The translations under genes were made by a program, and so were the position numbers. A stretch of DNA of 64,000 bases, taken from Bradyrhizobium sp. NP1. Its GTDB lineage: Bacteria; Pseudomonadota; Alphaproteobacteria; Rhizobiales; Xanthobacteraceae. The notes under the pieces are model-generated. The model worked only from the letters and a program-made list of their open reading frames with translations, was not told the origin of the DNA and did not search any database. Positions 15,460 to 25,278 of the stretch are shown piece by piece. The stretch lies in assembly GCF_030378205.1 (NCBI RefSeq), contig NZ_CP127385.1, forward strand, positions 6,922,001-6,986,000, given 5' to 3'. Within the stretch, counting starts at the first letter, position 1. Each line of letters opens with the position of its first letter.

Positions 15460-16104
15460 ATGGATCTGTATTTCTCGCCGCTCGCCTGCTCGATGGCGAC
15501 CAGGATTGCGCTGTACGAGGCCGGCGCCGCGGCCAACTATCTCGAGGTCGATCCCAAGACCAAGGTGGTGCAGCAGGACGGTTCGGATTTCCGAAGCGTC
15601 AACCCGCTCGGCTTGGTGCCGACGCTGCGCACCGACGACGGGCTCGTGCTCACCGAGAACGCGGCGATCCTGCAATATGTCGCCGACCGCTTCCCGCAGG
15701 CCGGCATCGCCGCGAATCCCGGGATGGAGCGCAGCCGCCTGCAGCAATGGCTCTGCTTCATCGGCACCGAACTGCACAAGGGCCTGTTCGTTCCCGTGCT
15801 CGACAGGAAGGCGCCGGCCGAGGTGAAGAGCTACGTCCTCGACAAGAACCTGTCGCGGCTCGATTATCTCGAGAACTACCTGAAGGGCCGCGAGTTCCTG
15901 CTCGACCATTTCAGCGTGGCGGACGCCTATCTCGTCACCGTCATCAACTGGACGATGGCGACGCCGCCGATCGAGCTGGCGAAATGGCCGACCGTGAAAG
16001 CCTATTACGAGCGGCTGCGGGCGCGGCCGAGCGTCGCGAAGGCGATCGCCGAGGAATTCGAACTCTACAAGGCCGAGATCGCCCGCCACAAGGCCGCGGC
16101 GTAG
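15460..16104 (+). CDS. Glutathione S-transferase (beta-class-like)
   Basis: 214 residues starting MDLYFSPLACSMATRIALYE, with the Cys-containing N-terminal active-site segment of bacterial beta-class GSTs (Cys10 in SPLACS). NPLGLVPTLRTDDGLVLTENAAILQYV is the glutathione site (LVPTL with cis-Pro, then ENAAI). The C-terminal domain has the FSVADAYLVTVINW capping box. A GGGAGACACTG ribosome-binding region precedes it. Divergent from the TetR gene, which probably represses it. Confidence 0.92.
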   Translation: MDLYFSPLACSMATRIALYEAGAAANYLEVDPKTKVVQQDGSDFRSVNPLGLVPTLRTDDGLVLTENAAILQYVADRFPQAGIAANPGMERSRLQQWLCFIGTELHKGLFVPVLDRKAPAEVKSYVLDKNLSRLDYLENYLKGREFLLDHFSVADAYLVTVINWTMATPPIELAKWPTVKAYYERLRARPSVAKAIAEEFELYKAEIARHKAAA

Positions 16105-16118
16105 TTCACGCTATCTGC

Positions 16119-16144
16119 GTCGTCCCGGCGCACGCCGGGACGAC
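16119..16144. terminator. Hairpin between convergent GST and DUF1348 genes
   Basis: GTCGTCCCGGCG and CGCCGGGACGAC pair perfectly over 12 bases with a CA loop. There is no T-run on either side. It resembles the dispersed GTC...GAC palindromes of this genome and could end both transcripts. Confidence 0.55.
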
Positions 16145-16151
16145 GTCAGCT

Positions 16152-16619
16152 TCAAAACGGGCTATCGCTCAATCCCGGCACGTCTGTTGGCCGCGGGCCC
16201 GGCGCGCTCCAGCGGAAGCGGCGATCCTTCTCCGCAATCTCGATGTCGTTGATGCTGGCCTCGCGCCGGCGCATCAGGCCGTGCCCGTCGAATTCCCACT
16301 GCTCGTTGCCGTAGGAGCGGTGCCACTGCCCGCCCGCATCGTGCCATTCATACTGGAAGCGCACCGCGATACGGTTGCCGTCGAACGCCCAGAGATCCTT
16401 GATCAGGCGATAGTCCAGCTCCCTGGTCCATTTGCGCGTCAGGAATTGCACGATCGCCGCGCGGCCTTCAAAGAACTCCGCGCGGTTGCGCCAGCAGCTC
16501 GTCTCGGTATAGGCGAGTGCGACGCGCTCGGGGTCGCGGGAATTCCAGGCATCTTCCGCCATGCGGGCCTTCTGGGCGGCGGTTTCGCGTGTGAACGGTG
16601 GCAGCGGCGGACGCGACAT
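16152..16619 (-). CDS. DUF1348 / NTF2-like family protein
   Basis: 155 residues. The start [46 protein letters not shown] and the C-terminal [20 protein letters not shown] are characteristic of DUF1348, an NTF2-fold family of about 150 residues. The cavity-lining aromatic pattern ([21 protein letters not shown]) is present. No reaction is known for the family. Monocistronic, converging on the GST. Confidence 0.87.
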   Translation of the reverse strand: MSRPPLPPFTRETAAQKARMAEDAWNSRDPERVALAYTETSCWRNRAEFFEGRAAIVQFLTRKWTRELDYRLIKDLWAFDGNRIAVRFQYEWHDAGGQWHRSYGNEQWEFDGHGLMRRREASINDIEIAEKDRRFRWSAPGPRPTDVPGLSDSPF

Positions 16620-16706
16620 GATGACCTCCTGCGCGATTGGCGTGCGGTCCGGAAATCTAGCGCCGCCGTTGCGCGAGTCGATGGCCCCTCGCCTATCGGC
16701 CGATCA

Positions 16707-17159
16707 CTATTCCAGATCGGCCTTCATCAGGATGCGCAGCGATCTCGGGATCGGCTGGGCGCGGCCGCCGCTGATGAAGGCAACGCGCACCTGGGCCTTG
16801 ACCAGGAGGTCGGCGCCGCGCCGCACCTCCTGCGCCAGCGTGATGGAGGCGCCCTTCACCGCAACCGGCCAGGTCACGACGTCGAGCACGTCGTCCATCC
16901 GCGCGGGCTTCAGGAAATCGATCGTCATCGAGCGCACCACGAAGGCAAAACCGGGCGTCTCGGTTTCCACTTCGGCAAACAGCGCATGCTGCTCGGCGCC
17001 CATCAAGCGCAGATGGTTGGTGCGGCCGCGCTCCATGAAGCGCAGATAATTGGCGTGATAGACGATGCCGGAGAAATCCGTGTCCTCGTAGTAGACGCGG
17101 ACCTGCATGTGGTGACGGCCGTCGCGGATCTCGCCGTCGAGCTGAGGAGGTGTAGTCAC
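16707..17159 (-). CDS. ybgC: YbgC/FadM family acyl-CoA thioesterase of the Tol-Pal cluster
   Basis: 150 residues from a GTG at 17159 (AGGAGGTG lies just inside the coding side, so an inner ATG at about 17105 is an alternative). The hot-dog fold signature YYEDTDFSGIVYHANYLRFMERGRT contains the catalytic Asp in DTDFSG. In other proteobacteria ybgC leads ybgC-tolQRAB-pal and hydrolyses short or hydroxyacyl thioesters. Here tolQ is 16.4 kb farther along on the same strand, so the usual linkage has been broken by the accessory block. Upstream is the phosphoesterase gene, then ruvB. Confidence 0.9.
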   Translation of the reverse strand: MTTPPQLDGEIRDGRHHMQVRVYYEDTDFSGIVYHANYLRFMERGRTNHLRLMGAEQHALFAEVETETPGFAFVVRSMTIDFLKPARMDDVLDVVTWPVAVKGASITLAQEVRRGADLLVKAQVRVAFISGGRAQPIPRSLRILMKADLE

Positions 17160-17236
17160 GTGCGGCCCATGCTTGGCTTGCAAAGGCGCGTTTTGCGCAA
17201 ATTCGGCGCGGTCCGCAAGCGAATTACTTGTCGGGA

Positions 17237-18154
17237 CTAGGAAACGACCGGGGCGGAGCCGGAGACCTTCACCAGCACGATTTCGGGCGGCACGCCGAAG
17301 CGGAACGGCATGATGCTGCAGCCGAGTCCGCCGGAGACGATGATGTCGCAATTGAAGTGAGCGTGGCCGTAGGCAAGCCGGTTGCCGTAACGCGAGGGCA
17401 CCACGGGCGACCAGCCGAGCAGCCGCACCTGTCCGCCATGGGTATGACCCGAGAGCTGCAAGCTCACGCGCGAGGGCACGTGGACCGCAACATCAGGCTC
17501 GTGCGCGAGCAGGATCAGCGGTGCGTCGTCGGTGACCTTGGCAAGCGTTGCGCCGAGATCGTCGACGCCGATGCGGCGGACGGGGCGGAAACGGCGCGCC
17601 GGCAAATATGCAAGCTGATCGCCGAGCCCGGCGAGCCAGAAGGGGCGGCCATTCTTCGCAAGGCGCGTGGCGTCGTTCTCATAGACGGGAATGCCGGCAG
17701 CCTCCATCGCGCGGCGGGCGGCCGTGGTGCCCTGCCCGTTCTGCTGCACGATGTGATCATCCCAGTAGTCATGATTGCCGAGCACGGCATGTACGCCAAG
17801 CGGCGCCTTCAATCCTGCCAGCACGCGCGCCCATTCCTCGGCCGGAATGCGGCGCGTGATGTGGTGATGGCCGGCGACATAGTCGCCGAGCAGCATGATG
17901 ATGTCGGGCTTCAGCATATTGGCGCGATGGACGATCGCGTCGATATGATCGAGCGACATCCAGGGATCGCAGGCGTGAAGGTCGGCGATCACAGCAATGT
18001 TAAGTTCGAGATCGGCAGGCCATCGGGGCGGCCGCACGTCATAGGACGTGACGTCGAGCCGCAGCACCGGCTCGCTGAATCCATAGGCCGCGGTCGAGGC
18101 GGTCAACACGCCGAGACCACCAACGGACTGGAAGAATTGACGGCGTGAGATCAT
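17237..18154 (-). CDS. Metallophosphoesterase with Tat-type signal peptide
   Basis: 305 residues from the ATG at 18154. The N-terminus SRRQFFQSVGGLGVLTAS is a twin-arginine-type signal. Metal-binding motifs of calcineurin-like phosphoesterases follow in order: IADLHACDPWM (about residue 57), LLGDYVAG (about 88), GNHDYWDD (about 122), LLAHEPD (about 210) and SGHTHGGQV (about 233). The His-Thr-His and GNHD motifs match the YaeI-like branch. It probably acts in the periplasm or at the membrane on a phospholipid-type substrate (inference). It lies between ruvB and ybgC, same strand. Confidence 0.9.
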   Translation of the reverse strand: MISRRQFFQSVGGLGVLTASTAAYGFSEPVLRLDVTSYDVRPPRWPADLELNIAVIADLHACDPWMSLDHIDAIVHRANMLKPDIIMLLGDYVAGHHHITRRIPAEEWARVLAGLKAPLGVHAVLGNHDYWDDHIVQQNGQGTTAARRAMEAAGIPVYENDATRLAKNGRPFWLAGLGDQLAYLPARRFRPVRRIGVDDLGATLAKVTDDAPLILLAHEPDVAVHVPSRVSLQLSGHTHGGQVRLLGWSPVVPSRYGNRLAYGHAHFNCDIIVSGGLGCSIMPFRFGVPPEIVLVKVSGSAPVVS

Positions 18155-18252
18155 GAACGGGCCGGTTCTGCTCTGCGCGGCGTTCATGATAGCAGATTGA
18201 AGCGGAATTGCGGTAAGCGTTCGGCGAGTGGTTAACGTGACACCGCGTCGCG

Positions 18253-19299
18253 CTAGTCGTCGCTCTCGCCGCCAAACAGGCCGAATTGCGCCGGATCGCG
18301 CGAGGGTTCGGCCAGCCCCAGATGGCGGAAGGCATGCGAGGTCAGCAGGCGTCCGCGCGGGGTGCGCTGCAGATAGCCGCACTGGATCAGATAGGGCTCG
18401 ATGATGTCCTCGATCGCGTCGCGCGGCTCCGACAGCGCCGCGGCAAGCGTCTCCACGCCGACCGGGCCGCCGCCGTAGTTCATAGCGATCGTGGTGAGGT
18501 AGCGGCGGTCCATCGCATCGAGGCCGGCAGCATCGACCTCGAGCGCGCCGAGCGCGTGATCGGCGATCTTGCGATCGATCGAGGCGGCATTCGCGGCGGA
18601 CGCAAAGTCGCGCACCCGCCGGAGCAGACGGCCGGCGATGCGCGGCGTGCCGCGGGCACGGCGCGCGATCTCGTTGGCGCCGTCAGCGGTGATGCCGACA
18701 TTAAGCACGCGCGCGCCGCGGCTGACGATCTTCTCCAGCTCCTCGACAGTATAGAAGTTCAGCCGGATCGGGATGCCGAAACGGTCGCGCAGCGGATTGG
18801 TCAAAAGCCCGGCGCGCGTGGTCGCGCCGACAAGCGTGAACTTCGCCAGCTCGATCTTCACCGAGCGCGCGGCCGGGCCCTCGCCGATGATGAGGTCGAG
18901 CTGAAAATCCTCCATCGCGGGATAGAGCACCTCTTCCACCGCCGGATTGAGGCGGTGGATCTCGTCGATGAACAGCACGTCGCGCTCTTCGAGATTGGTG
19001 AGGAGCGCCGCGAGATCGCCGGCCTTGGCGATGACAGGGCCGGAGGTGGCGCGAAAGCCGACGCCGAGCTCGCGCGCCACGATCTGCGCCAGCGTGGTCT
19101 TGCCGAGTCCCGGGGGACCGACGAACAGTACGTGGTCGAGCGCCTCATTGCGCTTGCGCGCGGCTTCGATGAAGACGGAGAGATTGGCGCGCGCCTGCTG
19201 CTGGCCGACGAATTCGGAGAGAATTTGCGGACGCAGCGCGGTGTCGCCGGCGTCCTCGTGGCGCCGCTCCGGCGTGACGATGCGAGTCGGCGGATTCAT
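18253..19299 (-). CDS. ruvB: Holliday junction branch-migration ATPase RuvB
   Basis: 348 residues from the ATG at 19299. Walker A is GPPGLGKT (about residues 60-67), Walker B is [10 protein letters not shown], sensor 1 is [10 protein letters not shown], the arginine finger is in NPLRDRFG, and the C-terminal winged helix ends [13 protein letters not shown]. RuvB forms hexameric rings that drive branch migration with RuvA. It is the last gene of ruvC-ruvA-(membrane protein)-ruvB; its start overlaps the stop of the inserted membrane-protein gene (ATGA). Confidence 0.97.
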   Translation of the reverse strand: MNPPTRIVTPERRHEDAGDTALRPQILSEFVGQQQARANLSVFIEAARKRNEALDHVLFVGPPGLGKTTLAQIVARELGVGFRATSGPVIAKAGDLAALLTNLEERDVLFIDEIHRLNPAVEEVLYPAMEDFQLDLIIGEGPAARSVKIELAKFTLVGATTRAGLLTNPLRDRFGIPIRLNFYTVEELEKIVSRGARVLNVGITADGANEIARRARGTPRIAGRLLRRVRDFASAANAASIDRKIADHALGALEVDAAGLDAMDRRYLTTIAMNYGGGPVGVETLAAALSEPRDAIEDIIEPYLIQCGYLQRTPRGRLLTSHAFRHLGLAEPSRDPAQFGLFGGESDD

Positions 19300-19706
19300 A
19301 TCGGATACCTGCCGAACCAGTTGCCGGCCACACACGACAGCTGGATACCAACAAAAAGCACCAGACTTGCGGCACCGAGAACCGGAATATCCATAGAGTC
19401 GCCACTAAACGGTAAAAACACATCACTTGCTAACATCGACGCGGGCGCCACGAAGACAACATTCCACCAAGAGGTCGAACCACGAACCTGCACAACCGTC
19501 GCAATAAGTACGGCCGCGATAAAGGCCGGCAACGACCAGATTTTCAAGCCGCTCAATGCAACACCCGCGGCATCGCGCAATATCGAAAAGCAACGAATAG
19601 CGCGACTAAGCAGGCATCCCGAGGCCGAGAAAGCAACTGTCGCTAGAACTCCGGTAGTCAAGGTCCCTAAAAAGACAACAGTCAGAGCGTGGATGGAGCG
19701 CGTCAC
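19296..19706 (-). CDS. Unknown membrane protein inserted between ruvA and ruvB
   Basis: 136 residues with three or four hydrophobic segments: [38 protein letters not shown], the [18 protein letters not shown] region and [22 protein letters not shown] start overlaps the ruvA stop (GTGA) and its TGA overlaps the ruvB ATG, so it is fully embedded and probably translationally coupled to both. Base composition is visibly poorer in G+C and its codons less biased than in ruvA or ruvB, suggesting recent acquisition. I do not recognise a family. ruvA and ruvB are adjacent in nearly all genomes that have both, so this gene is odd. Confidence 0.7.
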   Translation of the reverse strand: MTRSIHALTVVFLGTLTTGVLATVAFSASGCLLSRAIRCFSILRDAAGVALSGLKIWSLPAFIAAVLIATVVQVRGSTSWWNVVFVAPASMLASDVFLPFSGDSMDIPVLGAASLVLFVGIQLSCVAGNWFGRYPI

Positions 19707-20320
19707 TTCGCAAGCTCCTTCAGACCGAGCCGGATGAGCTGCGCGGTCTCGGCCCCATCACCGGCGTTGCGCGCGGCAGCCGCGATCGCGGCCGCCGCCT
19801 GCGGCTGGCCATAGCCGAGATTGACCAGCGCCGAGATCGCGTCGCTGACCGGCCGCGGCGCACGATGCTCGTCGAGCGCGCCGGACAGATGGACCACGGC
19901 GGGATCGACATCGGCGAAGGCCGGCGCCTTGTCTTTCAATTCGGTGACGATGCGCTCGGCGACCTTCGGCCCGACGCCGGGCGTGCGCGAAACCGCCGCC
20001 TTGTCGCGCAGCGCGATCGCATTCGCAAGCTCGGCCGGCGGCAGCGTGCCGAGCACGGCCAGCGCCACCTTGGCGCCGACGCCCTGCACGGTCTGCAACA
20101 GGCGAAACCATTCGCGCTCGACGTCGCTCTTGAAACCGAACAGCTTGATCTGATCCTCGCGCACGTAGGTCTCGATCGACAGCACCGCGGCCTCGCCCGG
20201 CGCGGGCAGCCCCTGCAGCGTGCGCGCCGAGCAATGCACCTGGTAGCCGACGCCGCCGACATCGAGGATGACGAAGTCCTCGCCGTAGGCATCGATCAGG
20301 CCCTTCAGCTTGCCGATCAT
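19703..20320 (-). CDS. ruvA: Holliday junction DNA helicase subunit RuvA
   Basis: 205 residues. Domain I starts [30 protein letters not shown]. The helix-hairpin-helix region has [14 protein letters not shown] and [19 protein letters not shown]. Domain III at the C-terminus ([19 protein letters not shown]) contacts RuvB. It binds four-way junctions as a tetramer. ATGA overlap with ruvC upstream and GTGA overlap with the inserted membrane gene downstream. Confidence 0.97.
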   Translation of the reverse strand: MIGKLKGLIDAYGEDFVILDVGGVGYQVHCSARTLQGLPAPGEAAVLSIETYVREDQIKLFGFKSDVEREWFRLLQTVQGVGAKVALAVLGTLPPAELANAIALRDKAAVSRTPGVGPKVAERIVTELKDKAPAFADVDPAVVHLSGALDEHRAPRPVSDAISALVNLGYGQPQAAAAIAAAARNAGDGAETAQLIRLGLKELAK

Positions 20321-20844
20321 GCGCCCACCATCTTCTTCAGCAGCGCGGCGCTCTGGCGGTGATGCGCGTGCGTGATGGCGATCGCGAGCGCATCCGCCGC
20401 ATCGCGCGACGGCGGCTCGGCCTTCGGCAGCAGGATCTTCAGCATCACCGCGATCTGGTGCTTGTCGGCATGGCCGGCGCCGACCACGGTCTTCTTCACC
20501 AGGTTCGGCGCATATTCCGACACCGCGATGCCGAACATTGCCGGCGCCAGCATGGCAACCCCGCGGGCCTGGCCGAGCTTGAGCGTCGCGACGCCGTCCT
20601 TGTTGACGAAGGTCTGCTCGACCGCGGCTTCTTCGGGCTTGAAGTTGCCGAGCACGGCGGCAAGTCCCTCATGGATCGCGAGCAGACGGCTCGCCAGCGG
20701 CCGGTCGTCCGGCGGTTCCACCGAGCCGCAGCCGACAAAGCCCAGGCGATTGCCCTCGACCTCGATCACGCCCCAGCCGGTGCGGCGCAGGCCGGGATCG
20801 ATGCCGATGATGCGGAGGGACTTGCGAATCGGCTGGGGTGTCAT
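20317..20844 (-). CDS. ruvC: Holliday junction resolvase RuvC
   Basis: 175 residues. RNase H-like fold with acidic catalytic residues in [14 protein letters not shown] (first Asp), VEQTFVN (Glu) and the C-terminal [16 protein letters not shown] (Asp pair). It cuts the junctions moved by RuvAB. First gene of the ruv operon, with yebC upstream across a 188-base gap that holds a palindromic repeat element. Confidence 0.97.
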   Translation of the reverse strand: MTPQPIRKSLRIIGIDPGLRRTGWGVIEVEGNRLGFVGCGSVEPPDDRPLASRLLAIHEGLAAVLGNFKPEEAAVEQTFVNKDGVATLKLGQARGVAMLAPAMFGIAVSEYAPNLVKKTVVGAGHADKHQIAVMLKILLPKAEPPSRDAADALAIAITHAHHRQSAALLKKMVGA

Positions 20845-20910
20845 GGGCTAGTGATACCGCCTGCGTACCGAGAACGAAACACAAACGGAGCGTCATCCCC
20901 CGCCCCGGTC

Positions 20911-21010
20911 GTCATACCCCGCGCAGGCGGGGTATCCAGTACGCGGCGGCCGTGCCGTTCAACACATTGGCCTCTGGAATACTGGATTGCCCGCCTTCGC
21001 GGGCAATGAC
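20911..21010. repeat. Composite palindromic repeat (GTCAT...ATGAC type), copy 1
   Basis: Two hairpins in mirror order: ATACCCCGC-GCAG-GCGGGGTAT and ATTGCCCGC-CTTC-GCGGGCAAT. The outer ends GTCAT...TCCAGTA and TACTGGA...ATGAC are themselves inverted, so the whole can fold on itself. Related elements are at 27815-27952, 39105-39197 and 63373-63456. This BIME-like form is common in Bradyrhizobium intergenic DNA (from memory). Confidence 0.75.
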
Positions 21011-21032
21011 AGCGCGAATCGGTAGAGCGAAC

Positions 21033-21779
21033 TCAGCCGCCCATCTTGGCGACGAGCGCGTCGGAAATCTCGAAATTGGCGAACACGTTCTGCACGTCGT
21101 CGTGATCGTTGAGCATGTCCATCAGCTTCAACAGCTTCTCGCCGGTCTCGTCGTCGACCGCGACCGTGTTCTGCGGCTTCCAGGTCAGCGCCGCCTTGCG
21201 CGGCTCGCCGAATTTCGCCTCCAGCGCCTTCGCCACCTCGCGAAGGCTCTCCTGCGAGGCGTAGATCTCGTGGCCCGCTTCGCTCGAGATCACGTCGTCG
21301 GCGCCGGCATCGATCGCGGCATCCAGCATGGCGTCGGCGGAGGCGACGCCGGCGTCATATTCGATGATGCCGGTGCGGTCGAACATGAAGGAAACCGAGC
21401 CGGTTTCGCCGAGATTGCCGCCGGCCTTGGTGAAGAAGGAGCGGATATCGGAGGCGGCGCGGTTGCGGTTGTCGGTCAAGGCCTCGACGATGACGGCGAC
21501 GCCGCCGGGGCCATAGCCCTCGTAACGGATCTCGTCATAGTTCTCGCCCTCACCGCCGAGCGCCTTCTTGATTGCGCGCTCGATATTGTCCTTCGGCATG
21601 TTCTCCTGCCTTGCGGCGACCACCGCCGCACGCAGGCGGGGATTCATCGCCGGATCGGGCGTCCCGAGCTTGGCAGCGACCGTGATTTCCCGCGCGAGCT
21701 TGCCGAAAAGCTTCGATTTCTGGGCATCCTGCCGCCCCTTGCGGTGCATGATGTTCTTGAATTGGGAATGGCCGGCCAT
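21033..21779 (-). CDS. yebC: YebC/PmpR family protein
   Basis: 248 residues beginning [25 protein letters not shown], the family's invariant start. Middle segments [12 protein letters not shown] and [20 protein letters not shown] are also diagnostic. Known both as a DNA-binding regulator and, more recently, as a factor that helps ribosomes at proline stretches. Its usual place directly upstream of ruvCAB is kept. Confidence 0.95.
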   Translation of the reverse strand: MAGHSQFKNIMHRKGRQDAQKSKLFGKLAREITVAAKLGTPDPAMNPRLRAAVVAARQENMPKDNIERAIKKALGGEGENYDEIRYEGYGPGGVAVIVEALTDNRNRAASDIRSFFTKAGGNLGETGSVSFMFDRTGIIEYDAGVASADAMLDAAIDAGADDVISSEAGHEIYASQESLREVAKALEAKFGEPRKAALTWKPQNTVAVDDETGEKLLKLMDMLNDHDDVQNVFANFEISDALVAKMGG

Positions 21780-21981
21780 GCGGGGTCTCTTGCGTCTCGT
21801 CCTGAAAAATGGAGGGGCTGGGCGGGGCCTTATAGGCCCCCACTGGCCTCAAATCAAAGATTTCGGGCTTTTTCTGGTACCAAAGTAGGGGACCGTGCGC
21901 CTGCTCGTGAGGCAGATCTTAACCATGACTTCATGCGGAGGTGCGAGGATGCCGCGTCCTTTGCTGCGCTCCGAGAGCCCC

Positions 21982-23736
21982 ATGGCATTCGGCCTGTTTC
22001 GAAAACGGCTGCCCGAACCGCCCGCGCCTGCGCTTGCGCATGAGGCGGCAAAGCCCGTTGCCGTGGCCGAAGCCCCCGCGCCGGGCGACGCCGCCAGGGA
22101 GATCCTGGAACTCCTCGAACTCGAGCTCGGGGCGATGATCCGCCAGCTCGAGCGGGCCGCGAATTCCGTGGCGGGCGGGGCCGAGGCCACCGCCGCGACC
22201 CTTGCCACCATCCGCCAGCGCACCGACGCGCTCACCGGGCGCGCCAGCGATGCGCAAAGCACCGCCTCAAGCTTCTCGCAGGCCGCCGAGAAATTCACCC
22301 ATTCGGCCGAGGGAATCGGGGCCCAGGTCCGCGACGCCGGCAAGCTCGCCGACCAGGCGAGCGCCGCCGCGCAGGAAGCCCGCCGCACCGTCGACCGCCT
22401 GCGCGAATCCTCGGCCGCGATCGGCAATGTCGTCAACCTGATCGCCCAGATCGCCAAGCAGACCACCCTGCTGGCGCTCAACTCCACCATCGAAGCCGCG
22501 CGCGCCGGCGAAGCGGGACGCGGCTTTGCCGTGGTCGCCTCCGAGGTCAAGGCGCTGGCGGTGCAGACCCGGAACGCGACCGAAGAGATCACCAGGAAGA
22601 TCGACGCGCTGCAGAAGGATGCGGCGGGCTCGGCGGATGCCATGGACCGCATCTCGCAGGCGATCGAGGCGATCCGCCCGGTGTTCGCCAACGTCAACAG
22701 CGCCGTCGCCGAGCAGAACGCCACCACTGGCGAGATGTCGACCAATGCGGCCACCGCATCGAGCTTCATCGTTTCGGTCGGCACCAGTGCCGGCGAGATC
22801 GATTCCGCGACCAAGGAGGCCGAGGCGCATGGCGAGAGCGTCGCCAATGCCGGCAAGGCCGTCACCGGCTTTGCGCAGAAATTGAAGGCGCGCTGCGCGG
22901 TGCTGCTGCGCCGCGGCGAGGCCAACCACGGCCACAAGGAGCAGAAGCTGCCCTGCAGCCTCAAGATCGAGATCACGACTGCGCGCGGCATGATCAACGC
23001 GCCGGTCTACGAGATTTCGAGCACGGGCGTCCTGATCGGCGGCGCCGACGCCGACCGGCTCGTTTCAGGCGAACGCCTTGAGGCGAGCCTTGAGGGCGTC
23101 GGCGCCTGCCGCATCCGCATCGGCGAGCGGGCGAAAGCGGGCGCGCAGGCGTTCTTCGAGCGGCTCGATGCGGCCGCGCGCGAGAAGATCGAAGACAAAT
23201 TGTGGGCGATCCACGACGAGAACGCCGAATTCGTCGCGCGCGCCATGGAAGCCGGCGTCGCGCTGACAAAACTGTTCGAGGACGCGGTCGCGCGCGGTGC
23301 GGTCTCGCTGGAAGACCTGTTCGACACCGACTATGTCGCGATCGAAGGCACCGACCCCGTGCAATACCGCACCGGGTTTCTCGACTGGGCCGACCGCGCG
23401 CTCCCGGCACTCCAGGAAGCCTTCCAGGCGAAAGATCCGCGCATGGCGTTCTGCGCGATGGTCGACCGCAACGGCTATCTGCCGGTGCACAACAAGATCT
23501 ACTCGCATCCGCAGCGCCCGGGCGACGTCGCCTGGAACACCGCCAACAGCCGCAACCGCCGCATCTTCAACGATCCGGCCGGCCTTGCCGCCGCCACCAA
23601 CCAGCGCACCTACCTGATCCAGAGCTACGCCCGCGACATGGGCGGCGGCAAGACGGTAATGATGCGCGAGATCGACGTCCCGATCCGCGTCCAGGGCCGG
23701 CACTGGGGCGGTTTCCGCACCGCCTACCGGCTGTGA
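21982..23736 (+). CDS. Soluble methyl-accepting chemotaxis protein with N-terminal signalling domain, PilZ-like middle and C-terminal sensor domain
   Basis: 584 residues from the ATG at 21982; an in-frame start at 21895 would add an unlikely 29-residue leader. No membrane segment. The MCP hairpin tip is [20 protein letters not shown], then [15 protein letters not shown] at about residues 157-193. A PilZ-like stretch follows at about 318-395 ([26 protein letters not shown]). A C-terminal domain of about 180 residues ends [13 protein letters not shown]...[11 protein letters not shown] and resembles Cache-type sensors. Signalling-before-sensor order is the reverse of usual receptors. Its stop overlaps the start of a second receptor with the same C-terminal domain. 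Confidence 0.88.
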   Translation: MAFGLFRKRLPEPPAPALAHEAAKPVAVAEAPAPGDAAREILELLELELGAMIRQLERAANSVAGGAEATAATLATIRQRTDALTGRASDAQSTASSFSQAAEKFTHSAEGIGAQVRDAGKLADQASAAAQEARRTVDRLRESSAAIGNVVNLIAQIAKQTTLLALNSTIEAARAGEAGRGFAVVASEVKALAVQTRNATEEITRKIDALQKDAAGSADAMDRISQAIEAIRPVFANVNSAVAEQNATTGEMSTNAATASSFIVSVGTSAGEIDSATKEAEAHGESVANAGKAVTGFAQKLKARCAVLLRRGEANHGHKEQKLPCSLKIEITTARGMINAPVYEISSTGVLIGGADADRLVSGERLEASLEGVGACRIRIGERAKAGAQAFFERLDAAAREKIEDKLWAIHDENAEFVARAMEAGVALTKLFEDAVARGAVSLEDLFDTDYVAIEGTDPVQYRTGFLDWADRALPALQEAFQAKDPRMAFCAMVDRNGYLPVHNKIYSHPQRPGDVAWNTANSRNRRIFNDPAGLAAATNQRTYLIQSYARDMGGGKTVMMREIDVPIRVQGRHWGGFRTAYRL

Positions 23737-25157
23737 ACGCGCACCCCGCCGATTTCAAGCCGGTCGCCGTCGCGCCCACGGCGAGCGAGCAGCTCGTCTC
23801 CAAACTCTCCAACCAGATCGGCGGCCTCGGCGTCGAGCTCGCCGACGTCGCCGGCAATCTGCGGGACGTGGCGCAGCGCGTGGCCGACCAGTCGGAGCGC
23901 TTCAGCGATCTGCGCCGCACCGCCGAGACCATGGTCGCCGCCAACCGCGACATCGCCGGCGCCTCGCAGGCCGTGCAGGGCGCGACCTCGGCCGCGGTCG
24001 GCGAAATCACGCAATCGCGCGCGGTGGTGGACACTGCGGTCAAGCACATCGCCGAGCTCGTGGCCGCCGTCGGCCGCATCGAGCAGCGGCTGGGCGCGGT
24101 CGGCACAGCGCTCACCGAGGTCGCAAAAGTCTCCGGCTCGATCGAGGCGATCGCGAAACAGACCAACCTGCTCGCGCTCAACGCCACCATCGAGGCGGCG
24201 CGCGCGGGCGCGGCCGGACGGGGCTTTGCCGTCGTCGCCAACGAGGTGAAGGCGCTCGCCGAGGCGACGCGCCATGCCACGCAGCAGATCGGCAATACCG
24301 TGCGCGACCTCGACGGCCAGGTCGGCAGCCTGATCGGCGAGAGCAGCGACGCCGCGCAGCGCGCCAAGAACGCCGGCGAAGGCGCAGGCCAGATCCAGCG
24401 CATCATCGTCCACGTCGAGCAGGGCTTCGCCTCCGTGGGACGCGAGATCGACGGCGTCGCGAAGGCAGCGACCTCCAACCTCGCCCATTGCGACAGCGTG
24501 ATCGAGGCGCTCGGCAATCTCGCCGCAGGCGTCGATCTCTCCTCGAGCGAGCTGAAAGCCGCCGACCAGCGGGTCGCCAGGCTGCTCGAAACCTCCGAAG
24601 CGCTGATCGCCGAGATCGCGGGCAGCGGCATCGAGACCGCGGACGCGCCGCTGATCCGCACCGTGATCGAGGCCGCCAAACGCATCTCGGCGCGCTTCGA
24701 GGAAGCGGTCGAGCGCGGCGAGATCAGCCTCGCGCAATTGATGGACGAGAACTACCGCGAGATATCAGGCACCAATCCCAAGCAATATCTCACCGACTAC
24801 GTCGCCTTCACCGACCGCGTGCTGCCCGAGATCCAGGACCCGCTGCAGAAATCCGATCCGCGCATCGTGTTCTGCGTCGCCTGGGCCAAGGGCGGCTACC
24901 TCCCGACGCACAATCCGAACTACCGCCTGCCGCAGGGCCCCGACCCGGTCTGGAACAATGCCAACTGCCGCAACCGGCGGCTGTTCAATGATCGCGCGGT
25001 GAAGAAGGTCGCCGCCAGCACAAGGCCCTTCCTGCTGCAGACCTACCGGCGCGACATGGGCGGCGGCCAGTTCGTGCTGATGAAGGACCTTTCCTCGCCG
25101 ATCACGGTCAAGGGCCGCCGCTGGGGCGCCTTCCGCATGGGCTTCCGGCAGGGCTGA
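23733..25157 (+). CDS. Soluble methyl-accepting chemotaxis protein, paralogue of its upstream neighbour
   Basis: 474 residues from a GTG at 23733 that overlaps the upstream stop (GTGA). The MCP tip is [20 protein letters not shown], then [15 protein letters not shown] at about residues 140-176. The C-terminal sensor-like domain (about 295-474) shares blocks with the neighbour: CRNRRLFND against [16 protein letters not shown] against ARDMGGG, and [11 protein letters not shown] against [11 protein letters not shown]. The PilZ-like segment is absent, which accounts for the shorter length. No membrane span. Coupled translation suggests the two are made in fixed ratio, perhaps to form mixed assemblies (inference). 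Confidence 0.88.
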   Translation: MNAHPADFKPVAVAPTASEQLVSKLSNQIGGLGVELADVAGNLRDVAQRVADQSERFSDLRRTAETMVAANRDIAGASQAVQGATSAAVGEITQSRAVVDTAVKHIAELVAAVGRIEQRLGAVGTALTEVAKVSGSIEAIAKQTNLLALNATIEAARAGAAGRGFAVVANEVKALAEATRHATQQIGNTVRDLDGQVGSLIGESSDAAQRAKNAGEGAGQIQRIIVHVEQGFASVGREIDGVAKAATSNLAHCDSVIEALGNLAAGVDLSSSELKAADQRVARLLETSEALIAEIAGSGIETADAPLIRTVIEAAKRISARFEEAVERGEISLAQLMDENYREISGTNPKQYLTDYVAFTDRVLPEIQDPLQKSDPRIVFCVAWAKGGYLPTHNPNYRLPQGPDPVWNNANCRNRRLFNDRAVKKVAASTRPFLLQTYRRDMGGGQFVLMKDLSSPITVKGRRWGAFRMGFRQG

Positions 25158-25278
25158 AGCCCGACGGGCTTGTTTGAATCGCCCTCATCTATTTCAGCAC
25201 CATTCGCGAATTCTGGACTAGAGTGGCGGGCCCCCACGCGTTCGGGCGAAAGCTCCCCGGTTTTGAAGGGACCACGCC

